From NCBI GenBank assembly GCA_900757285.1, contig CAAENI010000322.1, positions 1 through 30,522 on the forward strand: 30,522 nucleotides of DNA. Reading direction: 5' to 3'. The position numbers and the translations under genes are program-made. Positions 23,960-30,522 of this stretch are shown one piece after another. Position 1 is the stretch's first letter. Each line of letters starts with the position of its first letter. The notes under the pieces were generated by a model. The model was not told where the DNA came from, ran no database searches, and saw only the letters and a list, made by a program, of their open reading frames with translations. The DNA is from an uncultured Collinsella sp. (GTDB lineage: Bacteria; Actinomycetota; Coriobacteriia; Coriobacteriales; Coriobacteriaceae).

Positions 23960-24883
23960 ATGTCCAATCATCAGCGCACGCTTATCATCGACGGCACCTC
24001 GGGCATCAGCGGCGATATGACCGTCGCGGCCCTGCTCGACCTAGGCGCCAGCGAGGAGCACCTGCGCGAACAGCTCGCCACGCTGCCGGTCGACGGCTTT
24101 ACGATTGCCGTCACGCGTGCAAACAAGCATGGCATCGACGCCTGCGATTTCGACGTCCAGCTTGCAGAGGAGCTCGAGAACCACGATCACGATATGGCCT
24201 GGCTCTACGGCAACGAAGCAGCTGTCGAGCATATGCATGAGCATGAGCATGAGCACCACCATCATGACCATGACGAGCACGAACACGAACACTGCCACGA
24301 GCATGACCATGAGGCTCACGGTCATGGCCACGAGGGTCACCATCACGCCCACCACCATCACCACCGTTCTTTGGCGGACGTCACCGCCATCATCGATGGC
24401 TCGCAGCTGAGCGATGGCGCCAAGCGTCGTGCGCTCGCCATCTTTACCGCGCTCGCCGCCGCCGAGGCCAAGGCACACGGCAAAACGCCAGAGACCGTCA
24501 TGTTCCACGAGGTGGGCGCCGTCGACTCTATCGTCGACGTCTGCTCTGTCGCCATCTGCCTCGATGACCTGGGTATTGAGGACATCGTGGTTGAGTCGCT
24601 CTCCGAGGGTCACGGTACCATCCACTGTGCCCACGGCCTCATGCCCATTCCCGTCCCCGCCGTCGTCAACCTATGCCAAGCAGGCAATATCGCCCTCACG
24701 CCCGCCCCGGTCGCCGGCGAGCTCGTGACGCCCACGGGCGCCGCCATCGTCGCCGCACTGCGCACGTCCGAGCACCTGCCGGCCCGCTACCGCATCGAGG
24801 CCGTCGGCTACGGCGCCGGTAAGCGCCCCTACGAGGGTTGCTCCGGTACGCTTCGCTGCCTGCTCGTTCACGCGGACGCATAG
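23960..24883 (+). CDS. larC: LarC N-terminal half (LarC1) only, His-rich
   Basis: 307 residues; AAGGAG 6 nt before ATG. LarC is the CTP-dependent nickel insertase completing the pincer cofactor. The N-terminal domain is clear: IIDGTSGISGDMTVAALLDLG, HRSLADVTAIIDGSQLS, FHEVGAVDSIVDV, CAHGLMPIPVPA, GELVTPTGAA and VGYGAGKRPYEG. Between about residues 74 and 136 is a His/Glu/Asp-rich insert with over 30 His, a plausible Ni store. Family members run about 420 residues; here the protein stops at VHADA, where the C-terminal LarC2 domain should begin, and a different gene starts 2 nt later. In L. plantarum the halves are joined by programmed frameshifting, but here no frame after the stop encodes LarC2. 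It must be elsewhere or dispensable. Confidence 0.9.
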   Translation: MSNHQRTLIIDGTSGISGDMTVAALLDLGASEEHLREQLATLPVDGFTIAVTRANKHGIDACDFDVQLAEELENHDHDMAWLYGNEAAVEHMHEHEHEHHHHDHDEHEHEHCHEHDHEAHGHGHEGHHHAHHHHHRSLADVTAIIDGSQLSDGAKRRALAIFTALAAAEAKAHGKTPETVMFHEVGAVDSIVDVCSVAICLDDLGIEDIVVESLSEGHGTIHCAHGLMPIPVPAVVNLCQAGNIALTPAPVAGELVTPTGAAIVAALRTSEHLPARYRIEAVGYGAGKRPYEGCSGTLRCLLVHADA

Positions 24884-24885
24884 CC

Positions 24886-25425
24886 ATGGATACTCGCAAG
24901 GCAAAAAGCCGCGCTGCCATCGTTGCGGCGTTCTCCGAGCTGCTGCGCGAAGAGGACTACGGCAAGATCACCGTCGGCGACATTATCGCTCGCGCCCATG
25001 TGGGTCGGGCCACGTTCTACGGCCTCTTCAAGAGCAAAGATGACCTACTGTCCGAGCTCGTGAGCGACATCTGCACCCACGCCCTCGATGACGATGGCAC
25101 ACCGCTCGACGACCCACTCGTGCAGGTCGAGCATATCCTCAACAATCTATGGGAACGTCGCCAGGGCGTCCGAGCGCTGGTAGCCGGCGCCGGCTCACGC
25201 GTCTTCGCCGACTGCTTACGCAAGACCATCATGTCGCGCGCAGCCGAAACCGTCCCTACCGACCCAAACGGCTCCGCCGCCACCATGGACCGAAGCTTCC
25301 TACTACACCACATAGCCTCAAGCTTCGTAGGAATGGTCCAATGGTGGGCCTGGCACAACTTCCAAGCAGATAAGGCCGATGTAGCCAAAGACTACCTATC
25401 AGCCATTAAGCCTCTCTTCAGCTAA
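24886..25425 (+). CDS. TetR/AcrR family regulator
   Basis: 179 residues. N-terminal TetR helix-turn-helix (about 5-52): KAKSRAAIVAAFSELL, KITVGDIIARAHVGRATFY, FKSKDDLLSEL. The C-terminal ligand domain (about 55-179) is all-helical with a Trp-rich VQWWAWHNF. ATG at 24886 is 2 nt after the larC stop without its own binding site, so translation is probably coupled to larC; an in-frame start 16 codons earlier lies inside larC. Its place in the lar operon makes it a candidate for sensing lactate, nickel or cofactor and for acting at the palindrome upstream of larB. L. plantarum instead uses a Crp-Fnr type LarR. Codon usage in the last third looks less GC-rich. Confidence 0.85.
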   Translation: MDTRKAKSRAAIVAAFSELLREEDYGKITVGDIIARAHVGRATFYGLFKSKDDLLSELVSDICTHALDDDGTPLDDPLVQVEHILNNLWERRQGVRALVAGAGSRVFADCLRKTIMSRAAETVPTDPNGSAATMDRSFLLHHIASSFVGMVQWWAWHNFQADKADVAKDYLSAIKPLFS

Positions 25426-25580
25426 GTAAGAAGCCCATCCCAAAGCATCGCCCCAACCCAAGCCGTCACGCATCCCAAAGTGTCACTCGCGCTTCAACGC
25501 CCCTACCAGCAACAAGCCCCTCCCATCCATATTCAGATATATATGTTGGGTTGCTTTTCCAACGCGACTAAGATCCCGCA

Positions 25581-25705
25581 GCTGGCCGCATGGGGTAACT
25601 TCCCAGCGCATTCCGCAGGACGAAAGAACCCCCGCCGCACGAAGTGCGCAGCGGGGGTTCTTTCATGTCCGAGGACGCGCTGGGAAGTTACCCCATGCGG
25701 CCAGC
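25581..25705. repeat. nested long-hairpin element, copy A
   Basis: Perfect 29-bp outer inverted arms (25581-25609 and 25677-25705) flank a 67-bp core. The core has left box TCCGCAGGACG, a perfect inner stem AAAGAACCCCCGC / GCGGGGGTTCTTT around the loop CGCACGAAGTGCGCA, and right box CATGTCCGAGGAC. It sits between the convergent tetR and glpF genes, where it may also terminate transcription. No coding capacity. The 25426-25580 stretch before it holds only short direct repeats (CATCCCAAAG twice). Confidence 0.85.
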
Positions 25706-25726
25706 GGACAACTATGTAGCCTTGGA

Positions 25727-26458
25727 CTAGAACATGCCCAAGAAGCCATGCACAAACAGCGCGGCGACAATAGCACCGACAAACGGCGCGATGCCAGGAA
25801 CAAGCAGACCATACTTCCAGTTGTTGTCAGCCTTGTTCTTAATCGGCAGCACCTGATAGGCCATGCGAGGACCAAGGTCACGTGCCTGGTTCATGGCGAA
25901 GCCGGTGATGCCGCCCATGCCCATGCCAACGGCCCAGACAATCAGGCCGACGCAGATGGCGAGCAACAGAACGTTCTCACCAGCGCGGCTAGCGGCAGCA
26001 AGGATGGCGCTGATGAACACAAAGGTGCAGATAGCCTCGCAGAAGAAGTTGCGGGTATAGTTCGTACCCTCGGTGGTGGGGTTGGTCGAGAAGATGTTGC
26101 GCTGGGCAATGGGATCGACGACACCCTCGGAAGCCTTGAACTCATCGGCATACATAAACCAAGCGATCACAGCACCCACAAAGCCGCCGAGCATATCGGC
26201 AAGCATGAAGGGGATGCAGTTGCCCCACGGCACCAGACCGACGATGCACTGGGCAAGCACCATAGCGGGGTTCATGCACACGGCGCCGCCAAAGACAAAC
26301 AGGCAGACCGAGATGCCAAAAGACCAGGTGGTGATGGCAAACATATGGCCAGAGCCCTGATACTTGGTGCCTTTGAGCACGGTATCGCAGTGCACGCCCA
26401 CGCCAAAGACGATCATGAGGGCCGTCGCGCCGAATTCGCAGAGGAGTTTGGTAAGCAT
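25727..26458 (-). CDS. larD: aquaglyceroporin-family channel (GlpF/LarD-like)
   Basis: 243 residues, six membrane helices plus two half-helices of the MIP fold. The first pore motif is intact (GGAVCMNPAM, about residues 57-66). The second, normally NPARDxGPR, reads NQARDLGPR, so the second NPA is NQA. ARD and the selectivity Arg remain. In L. plantarum, larD in the lar operon encodes a channel for lactic acid; the position 49 bp downstream of larA on the same strand makes that the best guess here. Glycerol or water transport cannot be excluded. AAGG 4 nt before ATG. Confidence 0.85.
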   Translation of the reverse strand: MLTKLLCEFGATALMIVFGVGVHCDTVLKGTKYQGSGHMFAITTWSFGISVCLFVFGGAVCMNPAMVLAQCIVGLVPWGNCIPFMLADMLGGFVGAVIAWFMYADEFKASEGVVDPIAQRNIFSTNPTTEGTNYTRNFFCEAICTFVFISAILAAASRAGENVLLLAICVGLIVWAVGMGMGGITGFAMNQARDLGPRMAYQVLPIKNKADNNWKYGLLVPGIAPFVGAIVAALFVHGFLGMF

Positions 26459-26507
26459 AAAACCTTATCTTTCTTGTCGGTTATAAACGATTCGTTTAAG
26501 CCGCGCA

Positions 26508-27785
26508 CTAGTGCTGCGCGACGACAACGCCCAGGCCATCGGGAATGACGGCAACCTTGGCATCGGCACCCTTCATCTCAAAGGCGAGCTTGAGCGCCTC
26601 CTCGAGGGTGTTGACCGGCGTCATGTGCATATCCTTGAGCATCTGGTGATCGCACAGATCGGTAACCATGATCACGGGGTGATGTGCCAGGATGCGGGCG
26701 AAAATCTGACTCGTCCACTGATCGGGCAGGGTCTCATCCTTAGGACGGTCGATGCAGGCGCGCTCAAACTCTGCCGGATCGTTGTCGGCGATGTTGTGAT
26801 AGAAGCCTTCGCCGCCGTGACCGTCGGCACAACCGGCGACATCGATGATCACGCCGCCCTCGGGGAGCGTGGCCTCGGCAGCGCACATGCCCTTCACAGC
26901 CTGATAGATGTTCTGGTCGAGGGGGTAGCCACCATTGGTGGTGATGGCAATCTCGCACTCGACGGGCTCAACGCCGGCAAGGCTCTTCACGAACTCGCAG
27001 CCGGCCTCGTGCGCCTTGTGGATGTCGCCGGCAAAGGAGCCGATAACCTCGTGCTTGCCGTTGAGCACCACGTTAAGCACAAAGGCAAGGTGAGCCATCT
27101 CGGCGGCGGCGAACATGTCCTCGCTCACGTGGTTGTGGCACAGGTTGCCGGCACGCGAGTGGGAATCGTTCACAAACTGACCGTTGTGGTTGTACATGAT
27201 GGTCTTGTAGCTGGCGATACCGGGAAGGACGGACTTACGGCTGCCAGAGAAACCGGCAAAGAAGTGCGGCTCAATGAAGCCCTCGGCAAGCAGCAGATCG
27301 CAATCGGCAGCAATCTTGTTGATGATGCACTCGCCACCAGAAGGCAGGGTGCCGATCTTTTTCATCATGCTGTCATCAGTCGCGACGTGCATAACGATTT
27401 CCTCGTTGGCAACGATCTCCTCGCCATACTTATTGACGAGCTCCTCGTGCGTCGACGGACGGTGCATACCCGTAGCAACCAAAATACGCACACGGGCCTC
27501 GGGCGCAGCGGCATGAATGTGATGCAGCAGAATAGGCATCGTCACACGCGAGGGAACGGGACGCGTATGATCGGAGCTAATGATGACGATATCCTTTTTG
27601 CCAGCGCAAAGCTCCTCGAGCGAAGGCGAGCCATAAGGGTTGGCAAGCGACTCCTCTACCAGCTCTTCCTGCGATTTCGTAGTCTTAAACTCGTTTTGAT
27701 GACCTTCCATCACACCCGCGAAGTTCTTGTCCTCGAGCTCCAGATGCAACGTCTTGTGGTCAAACGGCAGTTCACATTCAAACAA
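26508..27785 (-). CDS. larA: LarA, nickel-pincer lactate racemase
   Basis: 425 residues from a TTG at 27785, preceded by AAAGGAAGAGGG. With this start the catalytic and cofactor residues fall exactly on L. plantarum numbering: His108 (VATGMHRPS), His174 (IEPHFFAGF), Lys184 (SGSRKSVLPG, thioamide link to the cofactor) and His200 (MYNHNG, Ni ligand). A GTG at 27863 in the same frame would add 26 residues with no family similarity. Also present are SSDHTRPVPS and a C-terminal ATNGGYPLDQN-like region. It interconverts L- and D-lactate, or another alpha-hydroxy acid, since LarA homologues vary in substrate. Upstream of glpF/larD in one operon, convergent with larB-larC. Needs LarB, LarC and LarE for cofactor. 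Confidence 0.95.
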   Translation of the reverse strand: MFECELPFDHKTLHLELEDKNFAGVMEGHQNEFKTTKSQEELVEESLANPYGSPSLEELCAGKKDIVIISSDHTRPVPSRVTMPILLHHIHAAAPEARVRILVATGMHRPSTHEELVNKYGEEIVANEEIVMHVATDDSMMKKIGTLPSGGECIINKIAADCDLLLAEGFIEPHFFAGFSGSRKSVLPGIASYKTIMYNHNGQFVNDSHSRAGNLCHNHVSEDMFAAAEMAHLAFVLNVVLNGKHEVIGSFAGDIHKAHEAGCEFVKSLAGVEPVECEIAITTNGGYPLDQNIYQAVKGMCAAEATLPEGGVIIDVAGCADGHGGEGFYHNIADNDPAEFERACIDRPKDETLPDQWTSQIFARILAHHPVIMVTDLCDHQMLKDMHMTPVNTLEEALKLAFEMKGADAKVAVIPDGLGVVVAQH

Positions 27786-27906
27786 TGATGAGCGCCCTCT
27801 TCCTTTCAACTGACACACTAGATAAACCGTTGGAAGGATACGCCGCTCACCGAAAAACACCACCGTCTACCGACTCATTAACACAACGTTCATATTTGAC
27901 CCACAA

Positions 27907-27941
27907 CAAAACGGCCGCGATCCCAAAGGGGACCGCGGCCG
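27907..27941 (-). terminator. intrinsic terminator upstream of larA
   Basis: CGGCCGCG (27912-27919) / CGCGGCCG (27934-27941) with TCCC/GGGA inside; the minus strand continues TTTTGTTG. It would stop transcripts arriving from the ppc side before larA, so the larA promoter must lie in 27786-27905, where no convincing boxes are seen. Confidence 0.75.
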
Positions 27942-27958
27942 CTACAGTCGTAAGTCGA

Positions 27959-28115
27959 GAAGCGCGCCTTTCTTCCCTTCAGCCCGTAATCCGCCGAAGA
28001 CCGAGGACGAAGGGACCCGATGGGTTTCCCTCTGAATGCATTCCGCAGCACGAAGCCCCATCAAAGTGCGCGAAGCGCGCCATCTTTTCCCCAGCCAGTA
28101 ATCCGCCGAAGACCG
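27959..28115. repeat. direct repeats with decayed nested-hairpin remnants
   Basis: A segment of about 45 bp, starting GAAGCGCGCC and ending GTAATCCGCCGAAGACCG, occurs at 27959-28003 and again at 28072-28115. Between them is a broken relative of the nested element: left box TCCGCAGCACGAAG (28042-28055) and loop-like CAAAGTGCGC (28062-28071). No intact arms remain. Box-like CGAGGACG and CGGACAT follow the two direct repeats. Confidence 0.6.
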
Positions 28116-28124
28116 GACATCGCA

Positions 28125-28251
28125 GGGCCCGCCATCAGCTTACTTTTAGGCACACTCCGCAGGACGCAAGAAGCCCTCGCCGCACAAAGTGCGCAGCGAG
28201 GGCTTCTTGCATGTCCGAGGACGTGCCTAAAAGTAAGCTGATGGCGGGCCC
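28125..28251. repeat. nested long-hairpin element, copy B
   Basis: Perfect 29-bp outer arms (28125-28153 and 28223-28251) of sequence unrelated to copy A flank a 69-bp core. The core has the same left box TCCGCAGGACG, an inner stem CAAGAAGCCCTCGC / GCGAGGGCTTCTTG that differs from copy A yet is perfectly paired, the loop CGCACAAAGTGCGCA, and right box CATGTCCGAGGAC. It begins 21 bp after the ppc stop and may terminate ppc. Confidence 0.85.
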
Positions 28252-28272
28252 GGACGACTACAGGGCTATCGA

Positions 28273-30522
28273 TTACCCCGTGTTCTGCAATCCTGCCGAG
28301 ACGCCGGTCACAGTCGAAAGAATCAGGCTCATGTACTCGGCCTTCTTCTCCTCCGCCATCTCGTCCTGGTTCATACGCACCTCGCGAAGGGCGCGGACCT
28401 GGGCGATGGACAGGGCGTCGACGTAGGGGTTGCGCACGCGGACGGCGCAGCCGAGCACGCGGCGGCGCTGCAGCGGCCACTCGTCACCGACGATGGCAAG
28501 GACCCACTTACGGGTGAGCTGCATCTCGGTAAAGACCTTCTCGGACAGATCCTGGCGATCGCCCAGGTGCAGATACATCTTGGCGATGCGCTGGTCGGTC
28601 TTGGCGATCGACATCTCGATGTTGTCGATAAAGGTGCGGAAGAACGGCCACTCCTGGTAGGCAGCCTTGAGCTGGTCAAGATCGCCCAACTGCTCGCAGG
28701 CGGTGCCCAGGCCGTACCAAGCGGCCAGGTTAATGCGCGCCTGGCTCCAGCTGAAGATCCACGGAATGGTACGCAGGTCGTCGAGCGACTTGGCACCCAG
28801 GCCGCGCTTGGCGGGACGCGAGCCGATCGGCAGCAGACCGACCTCGGTCAGCGGCGTCACGGTCGAGAACCACGGCGTGAAGTCCTCGGTGTTCAGCAGG
28901 TCCAGATAGCGCTCATGGCTTGCAGCGTTAAGCTTCTCGGCCATATCCCAGAACTTCTGCGTGGTCTCGGTGTTGGTCTTCTCGACGCTCGGGGCCGACT
29001 GCAAAAGCGTTGCGGCGGCAACGGACTCAACATGGCGCTGAGCCAGCGTGCGGTTGCCGTAACGGGCAAAGATGACTTCGCCCTGCTCGGTGAGCTTAAA
29101 GAAGCAATTAACCGAACCCTTGGGCTGCGCCAGCACGGCCTTGTTGGCCGGGCCGCCGCCACGGCCCACGGCACCGCCGCGACCGTGCATGAGCACCAGG
29201 TCGATATCGTTCTTCTCGGCCCACTTGGCAATACGCTCCTGTGCGGAGTGCAGCGCGAGCATAGCCGTGGTAGGACCGGCATCCTTGGAGGAGTCGGAAT
29301 AGCCCAGCATGACCTCCATGCGGCGGTTGGTCTGGGCAAGGCGCTTCTGCACCACGGGCAGCGTGAGCATCTGATCGAGCACGTCGACGCAGCCCTCGAG
29401 GTCCTCGAGCTGCTCGAACAGCGGGATCACGTCGAGCTCGGGGACATCCTCCTCGTGTGCGAAGGACAGGTGGGCCAGCTCAAAGACGTCGGCCACATGC
29501 TGGGCGCTCTTGGTAAACGAGATGATGTAGCGGTGCGCCATCTTCTTGCCGTAACGCTTTTGGATGGAACCGATGGCACGGAAGGTGTCGATGACCTCGC
29601 GCGTCATGGGCTGCAGATCGCCATGGATACCGTTCTCGTGGATATCCTTGAGGGCGCGGGCATGCACCACGGAGTGCTGACGGAACTCCATCTCGACCAT
29701 ATGGAAGCCGAAGGACTCGACCTGCCAGATGACGGTCTGGACCGGGCCGTAGGCAGCGCGGACGGCACCGCAGGCGGCCAGCGAGCGCTGGACGACGCGC
29801 AGGTCCTCCAGGAACTCATCGGCGCTGTGGTACATGGTGTCGGTGATGCGACGCACGGTGGCGTTCAGACGGTCGGCCATGACGAGCATGACGGCGCGAT
29901 GCGGCTCGTGCTCGGAAATCAGCTCGGCGCGAGCCGTGTACTGGGTGCTCATCTCGACCTGATGGTTCCACAGGTTGATGAGCTCGGCAGACGGCTTGCT
30001 GTAGGTGGCCTCGAGCGTAAGGTTGCGGCCAATGCGACGGCACTTGTCCTCGAGCTTGAGCACCATGTGGGTGAAGTATTTGGCGGCGACCTCACGGCTC
30101 ACCTTGGCGGTGACGTTGGGGTTACCGTCGCGGTCGGAACCGATCCAGCTGCCGGGATGGAAGAACGCCGGGCACAGCGGCGGCACGGTACCGGCCTTGT
30201 CGCCCAGCACCCAGTCGTCAAAGCGACGATAGATGACGGGGATAACGTCGAACAGCGTGTTATCGAAGATGTCGATGATGGTATCGGCTTCCTCGACCGG
30301 CGTGGGCTTCTTGAGCGCGATGGGGCTCGTACGCACCAGGGCGTCGATCTCCTGCAGCATATGGCGCTCGTTCTCCACCAGGTCGGAGCCGCCCAGACGC
30401 GGACGCTCCTCCAGCAGGTTGGAGATACGGCGGATCTTGCCCTCGACGGCCTTACGACGGGCCTCGGTGGGATGTGCGGTAAAGACAGGGTGGAACTCGA
30501 GCTTGTCGAGCAGCTCGTTGGC
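28273..30522 (-). CDS. ppc: phosphoenolpyruvate carboxylase (partial, N-terminus beyond window)
   Basis: 750 codons are visible and the frame is open to the right edge, so the start is outside. Converts PEP + bicarbonate to oxaloacetate, refilling the C4 pool for amino acids and for succinate/fumarate fermentation. Visible motifs: the catalytic His loop VFTAHPTEARRKA at the edge, FHPGSWIGSDRDGNPNVT (second Gly of GGDRDGNP is Ser), MLGYSDSSKDAG, and the Gly-rich loop HGRGGAVGRGGGP with Ala where many enzymes have Ser/Thr. The C-terminus ends in the conserved QNTG required for activity. An internal ATG at 30378 should not be taken as the start because the AHPTE motif lies upstream of it. Confidence 0.97.
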   Translation of the reverse strand, partial: ANELLDKLEFHPVFTAHPTEARRKAVEGKIRRISNLLEERPRLGGSDLVENERHMLQEIDALVRTSPIALKKPTPVEEADTIIDIFDNTLFDVIPVIYRRFDDWVLGDKAGTVPPLCPAFFHPGSWIGSDRDGNPNVTAKVSREVAAKYFTHMVLKLEDKCRRIGRNLTLEATYSKPSAELINLWNHQVEMSTQYTARAELISEHEPHRAVMLVMADRLNATVRRITDTMYHSADEFLEDLRVVQRSLAACGAVRAAYGPVQTVIWQVESFGFHMVEMEFRQHSVVHARALKDIHENGIHGDLQPMTREVIDTFRAIGSIQKRYGKKMAHRYIISFTKSAQHVADVFELAHLSFAHEEDVPELDVIPLFEQLEDLEGCVDVLDQMLTLPVVQKRLAQTNRRMEVMLGYSDSSKDAGPTTAMLALHSAQERIAKWAEKNDIDLVLMHGRGGAVGRGGGPANKAVLAQPKGSVNCFFKLTEQGEVIFARYGNRTLAQRHVESVAAATLLQSAPSVEKTNTETTQKFWDMAEKLNAASHERYLDLLNTEDFTPWFSTVTPLTEVGLLPIGSRPAKRGLGAKSLDDLRTIPWIFSWSQARINLAAWYGLGTACEQLGDLDQLKAAYQEWPFFRTFIDNIEMSIAKTDQRIAKMYLHLGDRQDLSEKVFTEMQLTRKWVLAIVGDEWPLQRRRVLGCAVRVRNPYVDALSIAQVRALREVRMNQDEMAEEKKAEYMSLILSTVTGVSAGLQNTG

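Noticed and set aside
26511..27788. A 425-codon open frame antisense to larA, and a similar one over aspS (20292-22304)
   Set aside because: Same antisense artefact. Coincidental length match; no domains.
25581..28251. CRISPR array or IS element formed by the repeated cores
   Set aside because: Only two intact copies 2.5 kb apart, no direct-repeat/spacer ladder, no cas genes, no transposase and no obvious target-site duplication.

Overview
The window is high-GC DNA, dense with short-spaced genes, and looks like a chromosomal segment of a Coriobacteriia gut anaerobe, most likely Collinsella. That assignment is inference from the protein set and base composition: OYE-type reductase, Feo iron uptake, lactate racemase genes, a GlnR-like regulator, and no respiratory genes. 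No rRNA, tRNA, CRISPR array, prophage or transposase gene was seen.

Layout. 1-5.6 kb: a MATE exporter behind a MerR-type promoter, then ligA (NAD-dependent DNA ligase) and a membrane-anchored HtrA protease, both on the minus strand. 5.6-7.9 kb: an AT-richer minus-strand operon of three exported or membrane proteins, led by a papain-like secreted cysteine peptidase; it looks acquired. 7.9-10.1 kb: glnA followed by an atypical OmpR-type regulator resembling actinobacterial GlnR, with a GlnR-box-like site upstream of glnA. The GlnA protein lacks three normally invariant metal ligands. 10.1-13.9 kb: LacI and GntR regulators, a 540-bp intergenic region with several inverted repeats, and an AlbA/Schlafen-type regulator with its own large palindrome. 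14.1-16.2 kb: a two-domain NADH:flavin oxidoreductase (BaiCD/FadH/TMADH type). 16.2-19.7 kb: iron uptake, feoA-feoA-feoB plus the small Cys-rich FeoB partner, with palindromes at the promoter. 19.7-22.2 kb: HPr with Asp at position 46, a 62-bp tandem hairpin repeat, and aspS. 22.4-23.1 kb: serB.

23.1-27.8 kb is a nickel-pincer lactate racemase locus: larB-larC-tetR on plus, converging on larA-glpF(larD) on minus. LarA keeps all four catalytic or Ni-binding residues, at exactly the Lactiplantibacillus plantarum positions when a TTG start is used. LarC stops after its N-terminal half and larE is absent, so cofactor synthesis cannot be complete from this window alone. 28.3-30.5 kb: phosphoenolpyruvate carboxylase, cut by the window edge.

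The most unusual DNA is intergenic. Two elements (25581-25705 and 28125-28251) have the same architecture: perfect 29-bp outer inverted arms whose sequence differs completely between copies, conserved junction boxes, an inner stem that covaries, and a conserved loop. Decayed relatives lie at 27959-28115. With the 62-bp covarying hairpin array and the 12.1-kb inverted repeat, they suggest one or more families of structured intergenic elements.
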